From the IMG/VR virus record IMGVR_UViG_3300037486_000588, positions 1 to 30,187 of that record: a DNA stretch of 30,187 nt. One strand, given 5' to 3'. A program made the position numbers and the translations under genes. Below are positions 6,250-13,680 of the stretch, one piece after another. Every line of letters starts with the position of its first letter. The first letter of the stretch is position 1. The notes below the pieces were generated by a model. That model was not told where the DNA came from and made no database searches. It saw only the letters and a list, made by a program, of their open reading frames with translations. The stretch is from a virus.

Positions 6250-7428
6250 TTAAAATAACGCAGTGCCTTTTATTCTATCAATTTGTTTAAATATTGGAGC
6301 TTCATTTTCTTGTTTCTTTTCACTAATATAACGAGTTCCTTCAAGAAGATCTTGCATTTTTAAATTTGCATAGTTAACTCTTGACTTATTTAATTCTATT
6401 TCTTTTGTTTCTTCAAATACTTTTGTAATTTCTTCGGGAAATAAATTTGGATCAAGAATTACAAGTTTTACTTGTCTTTCTATTCTTTTATTAATATCAA
6501 AGGAAGGGTTTTGCTTTGTTATAATTTTTAATGCTTCTAACACTTTATCTGCCCTTTCAATAATATCTATGTGATCTATTAATTCTGTGGGAGATGTAAG
6601 AAGCATTTGATAAATCTTTTCAAATTTAGAATTGGTTATTCGTGTTTCAACTCCCTTGTCATTTAGCCAAGTATAAATAGCTGGAATATTATCTCCATCA
6701 TCTCCACAAAATAATTTACGAAGAGCTATCATTTGTCCATCCACAAATTCTATTTTAGTTTTTTCTCCTGTAATAATTTTTTCAAAATCCTTTTTATCTA
6801 TATCAATAGATCCTTTCATATTGAAAATATCAACTGCATCAGTTGTGTTTAACCAATCTTCAAAATATTTAGGAATATACAATTTGCGAGTAGCATTTTT
6901 TCCTTGCATAAAAGGATTAAATACAGTTGTAAAAGCAAATTTGTTATTAGAAACATCATAAGGATAAAAACGAACTAATTGACGAAGATCTTCATCACCA
7001 GAAACTATAATTACATGTTGGCTATGATTAATTTGCAATTCACGAGTCCATAATGCAATAACATCATCAGCTTCTGCTTTATCAATTTTGGTAACGATCA
7101 TCCCGTTATTTTTCATTAATTCAGTAAATTCATCCAATGACTTATAAATGTTATTCCAATTTATGTTAGCAGATTTAGTACGTTGGGCTTTGTATCCATC
7201 ATTTTCTTCTATTTTTATTTCTTTTCTCCAAGATTTTGAATCGATAGCAAATATAATTCGCGAAGGATTTATAAGTCTTACAAGATAAGAAATGTCCATT
7301 GCCATTTTTCTCATCAATTGATCTATTTCAGATTGTGAATCAAATGTAAATTGGTTTGATCCATAACCCCCAACAATAAAAAGACTTCTAAATGCTATAT
7401 TGCTTAAATCAAAAATTAAATTAGTCAT
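6250..7428 (-). CDS. 5'-3' exonuclease / RNase H of the FEN family (T4 Rnh-like)
   Basis: The 392-aa protein carries the acidic metal ligands of the PIN/FEN superfamily in order: Asp7 (IFDLSN), Asp63 (AIDSKSWRKE), Glu119-Asp121-Asp122 (DKAEADDVIALW), Asp145 and Asp147 (VSGDEDLRQL), and Asp243-Asp246 (CGDDGDNIP). The last lies in the helix-3-turn-helix that holds the DNA backbone. Basic residues after Asp63 (GYKAQR) fit the helical arch. Such enzymes remove RNA primers and 5' flaps at the phage replication fork. It overlaps the membrane-protein gene by eight bases and shares the leftward block with the clamp loader. Confidence 0.9.
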   Translation of the reverse strand: MTNLIFDLSNIAFRSLFIVGGYGSNQFTFDSQSEIDQLMRKMAMDISYLVRLINPSRIIFAIDSKSWRKEIKIEENDGYKAQRTKSANINWNNIYKSLDEFTELMKNNGMIVTKIDKAEADDVIALWTRELQINHSQHVIIVSGDEDLRQLVRFYPYDVSNNKFAFTTVFNPFMQGKNATRKLYIPKYFEDWLNTTDAVDIFNMKGSIDIDKKDFEKIITGEKTKIEFVDGQMIALRKLFCGDDGDNIPAIYTWLNDKGVETRITNSKFEKIYQMLLTSPTELIDHIDIIERADKVLEALKIITKQNPSFDINKRIERQVKLVILDPNLFPEEITKVFEETKEIELNKSRVNYANLKMQDLLEGTRYISEKKQENEAPIFKQIDRIKGTALF

Positions 7429-7696
7429 CGTTTTTACGTTTTATTCTTATGAGAGTATCACATTTAATTTCTGTATCATTGATAATTTCGGTTTTAATAG
7501 TTTTTTCTACATAATAACTAGATGTAGAAAACCACATAGTATCTCTAAATCGTACCATTAACGATAATGCTAACATCATTAGCATAAATGCTAACATTGT
7601 TTTTGATTTATTCATACCTATTTTATTATCATATTCTTTAAAAAAAACTATGATAGCGTATAAGTATAATATGATTGCAATTATTAGTGTTGTCAT
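7421..7696 (-). CDS. Membrane protein, 91 aa
   Basis: Two hydrophobic segments are visible, at about residues 3-19 and 34-48, separated by a short charged loop (KEYDNKIGMNKSK). A hydrophilic C-terminal part of about 40 residues follows. There is no recognised family. It lies between the HAD phosphatase and the FEN nuclease, in the same operon. Small two-helix proteins near a lysin can be holins, but the lysin gene is 3 kb away, so I leave the function open. Confidence 0.65.
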   Translation of the reverse strand: MTTLIIAIILYLYAIIVFFKEYDNKIGMNKSKTMLAFMLMMLALSLMVRFRDTMWFSTSSYYVEKTIKTEIINDTEIKCDTLIRIKRKNDD

Positions 7697-7706
7697 TGGT
7701 TTATTT

Positions 7707-8174
7707 TTATAATATAAGTTTATTAATAATTTCTTGTTTTTTGCCGGTTTGTTTTATACCTTCCATAAATGAACAACATATAGTAAAATGATTACTTGGT
7801 ATCCAAAATCTTAAATCAAGATCGTCAATAGCAACCCAAGATGCTGGCTTAATTTTATCTGCATGTTCTAATATTTCTCTAGCTCTAACTTCTTCAAGTA
7901 ATTGTAAAGTTTTGCCTGGCAATGATTTGGTTACGTCAATAGGAGCTTTTGACACTTTTTGCCAAATGAATATTTCTTGTAAATCGTTTAATGAATAAAA
8001 ATCTTTCCAATCACTGGACACAACGATATCTGCATTCGTTTCTTTTAATATTTCATTTAAAATTTTTACAGCTTTCGCGTTAAATCGATGAACATATCCC
8101 CATCTTGTAAGCTTTGGATGCATTTCACTGCCTAATGATAATACGCCATCTATATCTAAATATATAAGTTTCAT
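7707..8174 (-). CDS. HAD-like phosphatase
   Basis: Motif I is DIDGV (Asp7, Asp9), with the nucleophile four residues after a beta strand. Motif II is VVSSDW (Ser53/Ser54) and motif IV is AIDDLDL (Asp117-Asp118). At 155 aa without a large cap it resembles small phage HAD proteins, such as those related to the polynucleotide 3'-phosphatase and Swiss-army-knife RNA-repair HAD domains. Nucleotide or nucleic-acid end processing is therefore likely, the exact substrate unknown. The start is certain because motif I begins at residue 4. A promoter box ends only four bases before the ATG, so the mRNA may be leaderless. Confidence 0.82.
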   Translation of the reverse strand: MKLIYLDIDGVLSLGSEMHPKLTRWGYVHRFNAKAVKILNEILKETNADIVVSSDWKDFYSLNDLQEIFIWQKVSKAPIDVTKSLPGKTLQLLEEVRAREILEHADKIKPASWVAIDDLDLRFWIPSNHFTICCSFMEGIKQTGKKQEIINKLIL

Positions 8175-8178
8175 AGTG

Positions 8179-8210
8179 TAAATATAATAAAAATAATTGA
8201 AAAAATAAAG
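8179..8210 (-). promoter_or_regulatory. Phage promoter motif ahead of the HAD gene
   Basis: TATATTTA (8179-8186) lies four bases before the ATG of the HAD gene. A T-rich tract (CTTTATTTTTT) lies upstream. The spacing is less regular than in the other copies, so the upstream box is uncertain. Confidence 0.5.
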
Positions 8211-8237
8211 CGCTATGTATTAAAACGATGTTAAATA

Positions 8238-8447
8238 TTATTTTGTCTCTATTATTTTTGCTTTAACTATTTTAATCCATTCCTTTAATATTTCTTCTTG
8301 AATATCGTCATCAATGCCGTCCCATTCTTGTCTAAGACCTCGTCTATCTCTTAAATCATACAAAATAGAAAAAACTATTTGTTCTTCTTTTGAAGGTAGT
8401 GCTCCATCAAGAACGTATCTATAATATCTTTCAAATATTTTTGTCAT
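8238..8447 (-). CDS. Hypothetical protein, 69 aa
   Basis: A small helical protein with alternating charges (KEEQIVFSILYDLRDRRGLRQEWDGIDDDIQEEIL). There is no recognised domain. Its start forms an ATGA overlap with the upstream 54-aa gene, so the two are probably made together. A promoter follows its stop and restarts transcription for the HAD gene. Confidence 0.65.
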   Translation of the reverse strand: MTKIFERYYRYVLDGALPSKEEQIVFSILYDLRDRRGLRQEWDGIDDDIQEEILKEWIKIVKAKIIETK

Positions 8448-8608
8448 GATTCTTTTAATTTTTTAATCTTTCTTTCTATATTTTCTTCTTCATTTATCAT
8501 AGCGCCCACACATAGTTCAGAACCATATTGATCCCACATAGATCTATTTTGTTCTTTTAAATCTTTAAGTTTTTTTTCAAGTTTTTTAAGTTCCTTTTCT
8601 TTATCCAT
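8444..8608 (-). CDS. Coiled-coil protein, 54 aa
   Basis: This short frame starts MDKEKELKKLEKKLKDLKEQ and ends in NIERKIKKLKES. It is almost entirely lysine/glutamate heptads broken by a middle stretch (MWDQYGSELCVGAM). Two coiled-coil helices joined by this linker suggest a helical hairpin or dimer. It fits exactly between two genes, with a two-base gap upstream and an ATGA overlap downstream, which strongly supports it being real. Confidence 0.7.
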   Translation of the reverse strand: MDKEKELKKLEKKLKDLKEQNRSMWDQYGSELCVGAMINEEENIERKIKKLKES

Positions 8609-8610
8609 GA

Positions 8611-8886
8611 TTATATGATTAAATTATCTCCACAATCCCTAATTGATTTAATTGAATAACTCATTTCGCTACGAGAAGTTTTTTTTGCATAATCAGTAAG
8701 ACTGCCATCGTCAGTCATAATTCTATTCGTAATACAAATTAATTCATCTGATGAGGTTAAGAATTCTACAGTTTTATGCGCAGCCATATTATAGTCATCT
8801 GCTAAAACATAATATGTTTTTGTTTTTGGCCACGAACTATCGGGTTCGCCAATTTCTACGTCAACGACAAATAATTTTGTTTTCAT
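8611..8886 (-). CDS. Hypothetical protein, 91 aa
   Basis: A small alpha/beta protein (KLFVVDVEIG; TKTYYVLADDYNMAAHKTVEFL) without a recognised motif. It starts two bases after the clamp-loader gene ends and is tightly operonic. The pattern of a strand, a short loop and then DDYNMAAHKT resembles small phage proteins that modify or bind host factors, but I cannot assign it. Confidence 0.65.
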   Translation of the reverse strand: MKTKLFVVDVEIGEPDSSWPKTKTYYVLADDYNMAAHKTVEFLTSSDELICITNRIMTDDGSLTDYAKKTSRSEMSYSIKSIRDCGDNLII

Positions 8887-8888
8887 AA

Positions 8889-9845
8889 TTACGAATTTAT
8901 TATTAATTGTAACTTATAGACGCAGCTTAAAAGAGTAATTAAAGAATCGATAACCATTGTTCTTTGGGCCTGATGTTCTGCAACAGCAATTATAATCAAC
9001 GGAATTTTATCTATTTTTTTAGGAACATTTATTTTAATGTATTCTACTAAATTTGTTCCTAACGCATTAAGTGCATCATCAACACGAGAAGAATATTCAC
9101 CTACAATAAATTTATAATTTTCGTAAGGTTTATCAGGTGTGTTTAAACATAATTTATATAAATCTTCAAAATCAAAATTAATATTAAAATTTTTATCATC
9201 TAATTTTGTAATTCCTCGAATATAAAAAGATTGAATCTTATTCATTAATGCTCTCATATCAGGAAAATCATTATGAACAAATTTATCTAATATTTCTTCA
9301 GAATAAGTTATTTTTGCAGCATTCATTATCAATGCTATTCTTTTCTTATATTCATTTATTACATAAATTTCTTCTTCATCATTTATAGTATCGAAGGATA
9401 TACAATTAAATCTTGATAATACTCCTTCTGGAATTTTTTGAATATAATTAGTAGATGCTATAAATCTTGCAACATTTGCGTATTTTTCCATGGGAACCTT
9501 TATAGCATCGAAGAATGCTGAGCTTGCTCCATCAAGTTCATCTATTATAACACATTTAAGTTTTTCTTTGCCGCCATCTAAAGAAATAGCTGCGCAAAAT
9601 TTAGAAATTTTATTTCTAACTGTTTCAATGTTTGCTTCTTCTCTTGCGTTTATTAATAATGATGGGTAATTTTTAGACAAAACTCCCATTGCACTAGTTT
9701 TTCCAGTTCCTGGCCTACCATACAATAAAAGGTTTTGAATTAAACCTTTTGCCAATTGTGCTTTTATTCTTTCTGGCACAATCAGACTCGAAAGCTCCTT
9801 TGGACGAAACTTTTCTGTAAATAATTGATCTATAGTACGACTCAT
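8889..9845 (-). CDS. Sliding-clamp loader large subunit, AAA+ ATPase (T4 gp44-like)
   Basis: The N-terminus (TEKFRPKELSSLIVP) is typical of clamp-loader ATPases. Walker A is GRPGTGKT (43-50), Walker B VIIDELD (Asp102-Glu103), sensor 1 STN (131-133), and the SRF arginine finger motif has Arg145. The 318-aa length agrees with T4 gp44 (about 320). Such proteins open the ring-shaped clamp and place it on primed DNA in an ATP-dependent pentamer. The small subunit (gp62) and the clamp are not recognisable in the window. It is in a leftward operon with a 58-aa gene six bases upstream. Confidence 0.93.
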   Translation of the reverse strand: MSRTIDQLFTEKFRPKELSSLIVPERIKAQLAKGLIQNLLLYGRPGTGKTSAMGVLSKNYPSLLINAREEANIETVRNKISKFCAAISLDGGKEKLKCVIIDELDGASSAFFDAIKVPMEKYANVARFIASTNYIQKIPEGVLSRFNCISFDTINDEEEIYVINEYKKRIALIMNAAKITYSEEILDKFVHNDFPDMRALMNKIQSFYIRGITKLDDKNFNINFDFEDLYKLCLNTPDKPYENYKFIVGEYSSRVDDALNALGTNLVEYIKINVPKKIDKIPLIIIAVAEHQAQRTMVIDSLITLLSCVYKLQLIINS

Positions 9846-9851
9846 ATATTT

Positions 9852-10028
9852 TTAGTATTTAACATCTGTTATCTCTCCATTATCCAACTTAATCTTTGCA
9901 ATACAAGTCTCTGAATTCATTTCAAGAATAATTCCTTCAAAATATTCCCTTTTTATATTTTTCCAACATACTTTTTCTCCTACAACACAAAGATAATCAA
10001 GATACGGAAGTTTTTTCTTAGTTTTCAT
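9852..10028 (-). CDS. Small hypothetical protein, 58 aa
   Basis: The frame begins MKTKKKLPYLDYLCVVGEKV. It then shows a barrel-like alternation of strands (YFEGIILEM, CIAKIKLDNGEITDV) resembling an SH3-like or KOW-type small beta fold. It lies four bases downstream of the adenylosuccinate synthetase gene and six bases upstream of the clamp-loader start, which supports expression. The function is unknown. Confidence 0.65.
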   Translation of the reverse strand: MKTKKKLPYLDYLCVVGEKVCWKNIKREYFEGIILEMNSETCIAKIKLDNGEITDVKY

Positions 10029-10032
10029 TTTG

Positions 10033-11190
10033 TTATTTTATACGTTTTTTTCTAAAAGTTTTTGAGTCCGGCGAATTATTTATCAAAATATTATTAATAC
10101 GCAAAATATTTGATATTTTTTTTATAAACTCATCTTCATTAACCGAATATATTATTTCTCCTTTATATGTAAATCTATATTCATCTACAATATGATCTAA
10201 ACAAGTAATAACTAAAGTTTTATTTTTAGATTTTTTTATATTTTCATCTTTTTCAATACCATATTGAATTAAATCTAAATCTAATAAAGAACGTCGAAAT
10301 TCTCCTTGCCATTTTCCTTTTACATTAGTTTCGTTTGGATTAGATTTAATATTATGTACTTTAGATTCATTTGTCATAGGGCCATTTCCATGTCTAGTCT
10401 GATATGCTCTTGTTACTAAATAATATTCTATTTCTTCATGTTTTAAAATATCAACGATATTTTTACTACCTAAATTAGAACGAGTTACATGCGGAAAAAA
10501 TCCGAAATTTTGATCTAACAATAGCCCCTGAGAACTTTCAAAAATATAAGTTTGATTAAACGATATTGATTGTAAATTTCCTTCTTTAATATAATCCTTT
10601 AATAGTATTAACTGATTACACGCAATTATAAAATTAGCTAATTGTTGTTTTAAATCTTTTATTTGTTCTATATCTATATTAAGTATTTTTGCGTAATATT
10701 CTTCTATCATTTGCAATTTCTTATCAAAAATAATAGGATATTTTAAATCGCTAAAAACTAAAGAATAGTGATTTTCTTCGCGTTCGACAGTTGCAGCAAA
10801 GCCTACACCACAACTACCGTGTTTATTTTTTAATTCAGTTTGTTTATTATAAATTTTATCGAATGGAGTTGTTATAGGACAATTTACATCAATGAATAAT
10901 TTTGGTATAATATCGATTTTGGTTAATGATTCTATTTCATTGATTATTCCAACGGGGTCTATGGTACAAAATTTTGACCAATAAGTGGGTACACCACTCA
11001 ATGTTCCAGATCCAAAATTAGAAAAAACATGTTTTTTTTCTTTATCTACAACAGTATGTCCAACTTGATGCCCCCCACAATATCTTATTACAAGAGGAAT
11101 AGGGTATTGGCCACAAAGATAATTGACTACTGAGCCTTTTCCTTCATCGCCAAACCCTAATCCTACTACCGCTATAGCTGCAGAATTCAT
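10033..11190 (-). CDS. Adenylosuccinate synthetase-like enzyme (PurA/PurZ superfamily)
   Basis: The P-loop-like start is VVGLGFGDEGKGS: catalytic Asp15 and Lys18 are kept, but the usual Gln-Trp before GDEGKG is Gly-Phe. GGHQVGHT keeps the second catalytic His (His45), with Asn of GGHNAGHT changed to Gln. ESSQGLLLD corresponds to EGAQGTLLD and FPHVTRSN to the YPYVTSSN motif. The GTP-base motif NKLD is replaced by TCLD, so nucleotide use may differ. At 385 aa it is shorter than cellular PurA (about 430). PurA adds aspartate to IMP; phage PurZ adds it to dGMP for diaminopurine DNA and generally lacks the catalytic Asp, so this one may be PurA-like. It is ATGA-coupled to the VWA gene. Confidence 0.85.
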   Translation of the reverse strand: MNSAAIAVVGLGFGDEGKGSVVNYLCGQYPIPLVIRYCGGHQVGHTVVDKEKKHVFSNFGSGTLSGVPTYWSKFCTIDPVGIINEIESLTKIDIIPKLFIDVNCPITTPFDKIYNKQTELKNKHGSCGVGFAATVEREENHYSLVFSDLKYPIIFDKKLQMIEEYYAKILNIDIEQIKDLKQQLANFIIACNQLILLKDYIKEGNLQSISFNQTYIFESSQGLLLDQNFGFFPHVTRSNLGSKNIVDILKHEEIEYYLVTRAYQTRHGNGPMTNESKVHNIKSNPNETNVKGKWQGEFRRSLLDLDLIQYGIEKDENIKKSKNKTLVITCLDHIVDEYRFTYKGEIIYSVNEDEFIKKISNILRINNILINNSPDSKTFRKKRIK

Positions 11191-12038
11191 AAAAGAACTT
11201 CTGGATTAGATTCAACAGTAGATTTTTTTTCTACTACTGTTGATATACTATTAGTTATAATCTTTGCAATACTTGCAGCTACATCTTCATGTCTTTGAAT
11301 TATTAATAGATTGTCTCCCATTAACTGTTTCCAACCAGCAATAGTTTCTCTTCTGCTTCCTGCTCCAGTTTCAGCGATGTGTAAGTGATAAACGTTGTAT
11401 TTTTCTCTTGCTTTATCTAAAAGTTTTGCAGCAGAAAAATCTTCATATTGGCCATCTCCCATAATTTCTTTCATGACATGATTTGAAATATTTTTAAGAG
11501 TTGGTTCATCTCCAATTGTGAATAAAAATCCCTTTTCGCTTCTTTTTTCAAATTGATCAGTTACAGTATGATATCCTGCAAAATACCAAGCTAATAAATA
11601 GCTTTCTCCTGCATTACCACCGCCACCGCCTTCAAGATAAACATCTGTAAGCCATTTATCAAGTAACTCATCACTTGATTCAAATTGGCCTACTTGGAGC
11701 GGTGATTGATCGCATTCATGATCACCTATGGCTAAGAAAAGAATTTGAGGATCAGGCTGTCCATTTTCTATGATATTAGTTACTAAAGTTGGAAGGCCAT
11801 CTTTTACAAGTGCATGAGGAACAGATCCCATAGAACCAGTTACGTCTAATGCAATTATAATTGGTAGTGATTTTGGGTGTTCGGCAGAATCACGTGACTC
11901 ACGTACAGTAATGCCATGAGGATTCATTGCATTATTTATCGATCTTTGCTTAAATATTTCATGCGCAGATTTTGTGTAGTATCCAGCAGAAACTGCTCGG
12001 CTAGTTCTACTATCTGAAGAATATGTGCCGTGTCCCAT
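11187..12038 (-). CDS. von Willebrand factor A domain protein
   Basis: After a Ser/Arg-rich N-terminus (residues 1-55) comes a VWA fold with a metal-ion-dependent adhesion site. The first motif is DVTGS (Asp65, Thr67, Ser69), a glycine-rich loop GGGGGNAGES follows around 137-146, and the third acidic residue is Asp177 in FTIGDEPT. There is no signal peptide, so it acts in the cytoplasm or virion. VWA domains usually hold protein partners through a bound metal. It is two bases downstream of a coiled-coil gene and coupled to the synthetase gene by ATGA, so the three may form a functional unit. Confidence 0.87.
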   Translation of the reverse strand: MGHGTYSSDSRTSRAVSAGYYTKSAHEIFKQRSINNAMNPHGITVRESRDSAEHPKSLPIIIALDVTGSMGSVPHALVKDGLPTLVTNIIENGQPDPQILFLAIGDHECDQSPLQVGQFESSDELLDKWLTDVYLEGGGGGNAGESYLLAWYFAGYHTVTDQFEKRSEKGFLFTIGDEPTLKNISNHVMKEIMGDGQYEDFSAAKLLDKAREKYNVYHLHIAETGAGSRRETIAGWKQLMGDNLLIIQRHEDVAASIAKIITNSISTVVEKKSTVESNPEVLL

Positions 12039-12040
12039 AA

Positions 12041-12385
12041 TTAAAGCTCTCCAAATAAATATTCATATCTCTTTTTTGCAATTTCAAGAGTGATTTCGGC
12101 AGTGCGAATTTTAACTCCAAGGTCAATATCTTTTTGAGCATAGGTTGTAGCATCAAAATCGCTAGCTAAAACTAAACTTTGAGCGTTGGTTGGCGACATG
12201 TCAAGCATATTCTCTTGATCTCTTTTCATTTGTTTGATACTCATTTCAAGATCTTCAACTTTTCTTTTGAAGACTAACTGAGCTGATTCGCCGATTGCTT
12301 GAGCACGATCATCACGAATTTGTTTGTTGTTTCGTTTAAGAGACGACAAAAAAGCGCCCTCATTTTTTACTTCTTCTTTTTCCAT
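12041..12385 (-). CDS. Coiled-coil protein, possible VWA partner
   Basis: This 114-aa protein is largely helical and charged (RKVEDLEMSIKQMKRDQENM; LGVKIRTAEITLEIAKKRYEYLFG), consistent with two long coiled-coil helices separated by a short acidic loop. It is the first gene after a promoter motif and ends two bases before the VWA start. Co-expression suggests a physical partner, but the family is unknown to me. Confidence 0.68.
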   Translation of the reverse strand: MEKEEVKNEGAFLSSLKRNNKQIRDDRAQAIGESAQLVFKRKVEDLEMSIKQMKRDQENMLDMSPTNAQSLVLASDFDATTYAQKDIDLGVKIRTAEITLEIAKKRYEYLFGEL

Positions 12386-12421
12386 GTTTAGTGTATTTAA
12401 TTGTTAATTTATTAAGTAATG

Positions 12422-12455
12422 TAAATATATTACATGTTTATCAATTTAAAAAATA
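12422..12455 (-). promoter_or_regulatory. Phage promoter motif ahead of the VWA operon
   Basis: TATTTTTTA, a 17-nt spacer and TATATTTA stand in the 88-base gap upstream of the gene at 12041-12385. The leader to the ATG is about 36 bases. The downstream box lies in a short inverted repeat (ATGTAA / TTACAT) that could be an operator. Confidence 0.68.
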
Positions 12456-12473
12456 TTAATAGTTAATGTATTG

Positions 12474-12803
12474 TTAAAAAGCTTTATTTCTCCCGTTTTT
12501 AAGATCTCTTAAAATATCACCCAAATAATCATTTATGCCCTTTTTTTCTCTCAAAAGATCATTTATAACATCATTATCTCCAAACATTTCACTAAATAAT
12601 CCTTCAAAGTTATCTTTAGTTACAGATATAAATTTAATATATTGGAAATCTTTACCGTATTTCTTTTCACAATATTCTCCGAGTTTTAATTTAGCATGAA
12701 CTTCACTATAGCAGCGTTTTACAATAATTTCTTTTCCAAAAAAATTTTCAAGACTGCAATGCACGTCATATCTTATGCGATAAGATTGAGAAGTTTCTGA
12801 CAT
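12474..12803 (-). CDS. Hypothetical protein, 109 aa
   Basis: The N-terminal half looks beta-rich (SYRIRYDVHCSLENFFGKEIIVKR; FQYIKFISVT) and the C-terminal half is a charged helical tail (NDVINDLLREKKGINDYLGDIL). There is no recognised family. It starts two bases after the previous gene ends and is followed by the promoter of the VWA operon. Confidence 0.65.
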   Translation of the reverse strand: MSETSQSYRIRYDVHCSLENFFGKEIIVKRCYSEVHAKLKLGEYCEKKYGKDFQYIKFISVTKDNFEGLFSEMFGDNDVINDLLREKKGINDYLGDILRDLKNGRNKAF

Positions 12804-12805
12804 AA

Positions 12806-13126
12806 TTATAAAGTATTAAGTACCTTTAACATTTCTTCGTATGCTGTAAGTTTGCCATGAATAAAATTGGCAAGAAGTTTTTCATCACCTTTAAGCTTTT
12901 TAAGCTCATCGTTCATTTCGAATTGATTATCTGTGATGGCTTTCATTATGAGCATTATAAGCTTATCATTTTTAGTTTCTGTGTAAGATTTATCAAAATC
13001 TATTCTAGCAGTAATTGCTTCAGCAACAAAACGGGGATTAAAATGACTTGAAGGATCTAATTGTCCTGTTAAAGTTTTTTGAAGAATTAAAATAATGATG
13101 TCTTTTGCTCTATCTGTTAGTTCCAT
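12806..13126 (-). CDS. Hypothetical protein, 106 aa
   Basis: An all-helical protein (DRAKDIIILILQKTLTGQ; RFVAEAITARIDF; LLANFIHGKLTAYEEMLKVL) without a recognised motif. It is the first gene after the promoter motif at 13145-13177, with a leader of about 18 bases, and is followed after two bases by the gene at 12474-12803. Confidence 0.66.
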   Translation of the reverse strand: MELTDRAKDIIILILQKTLTGQLDPSSHFNPRFVAEAITARIDFDKSYTETKNDKLIMLIMKAITDNQFEMNDELKKLKGDEKLLANFIHGKLTAYEEMLKVLNTL

Positions 13127-13144
13127 AGTATTTTATTTATAAAG

Positions 13145-13177
13145 TAAATATAAATATTATTTTTTAAATAAAAAATA
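13145..13177 (-). promoter_or_regulatory. Phage promoter motif ahead of the gene at 12806-13126
   Basis: The minus strand has TATTTTTTA, a 16-nt spacer and TATATTTA. It lies in the 67-base gap behind the 43-aa gene and points to the gene at 12806-13126. Confidence 0.68.
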
Positions 13178-13193
13178 TTTATGCTATTTATTT

Positions 13194-13325
13194 TTATAAA
13201 TCATTTGCGCCAGGAAGATTATCATTTTCTATTTCATCTTCCCTTTCTCTTAATATTCTTATTATAATTTCTTCATCCGTTTCAGGAAAAATACAGTCAT
13301 TTTCTTCCATTTCTGTTGTTTTCAT
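13194..13325 (-). CDS. Small acidic protein, 43 aa
   Basis: The frame starts MKTTEMEENDCIFPETDEEI and ends DNLPGANDL. It is highly acidic, with a central helix (IIIRILREREDEIE). It begins 12 bases after the previous gene and fills the gap exactly, so it is probably real. Small acidic phage proteins often mimic DNA or bind host polymerase. No specific evidence supports that here. Confidence 0.55.
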   Translation of the reverse strand: MKTTEMEENDCIFPETDEEIIIRILREREDEIENDNLPGANDL

Positions 13326-13337
13326 ATTTAGTATATT

Positions 13338-13508
13338 TTACTTATGACTTTCTATTTTATCAAAAGTAATTTTATTTGCAAATTCAACCCATGCATTATA
13401 TGGACTATCTGCCCCTAATAACCACATAATTGGTAAATAAGTAATAGCTAATAATCCAGTAAAAAGAATCGTTAAAACGATGGCTATAAGTAACGGGAAT
13501 CTCTTCAT
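13338..13508 (-). CDS. Small membrane protein, 56 aa
   Basis: Starting at the ATG at 13508 gives MKRFPLLIAIVLTILFTGLL and a second hydrophobic stretch, ending in a soluble tail (WVEFANKITFDKIESHK). The start follows the stop of the upstream gene by one base. A longer frame starting at 13631 would overlap that gene almost completely. It is an inner-membrane protein with one or two helices; the function is unknown. Confidence 0.6.
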   Translation of the reverse strand: MKRFPLLIAIVLTILFTGLLAITYLPIMWLLGADSPYNAWVEFANKITFDKIESHK

Positions 13509-13509
13509 T

Positions 13510-13680
13510 TTATTCAATTGTAATAAATAAATCAGATTGAAATAAGGACCATTGACAAATATCTTTCCTAAATTCAGAATAGTTATCTTCAATAAACCAT
13601 ACTGCATGTTCTTTTGTTCGGAATTGTCCAAGAACTCGAAGTATCACGTTACCACTTCTTAATAATACTAATTTATTCAT
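13510..13680 (-). CDS. Hypothetical protein, 56 aa
   Basis: A small alpha/beta protein (NKLVLLRSGNVILRVLGQF; HAVWFIEDNYSEF). I chose the second in-frame methionine, at 13680, which overlaps the end of the regulator gene by eight bases (AATGAATAA). The pattern of two strands, a helix and an aromatic tail is typical of small phage host-interaction proteins, but no family is recognised. Confidence 0.6.
   Translation of the reverse strand: MNKLVLLRSGNVILRVLGQFRTKEHAVWFIEDNYSEFRKDICQWSLFQSDLFITIE

Noticed and set aside
10033-11190. Definite diaminopurine (Z-DNA) pathway
   Set aside because: The catalytic Asp is kept and neither DatZ nor MazZ type partners are recognisable; only a divergent synthetase is supported.
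13509-13631. N-terminal extension of the small membrane protein gene
   Set aside because: It would overlap the 56-aa gene nearly completely; the ATG at 13508 gives a typical membrane protein start.
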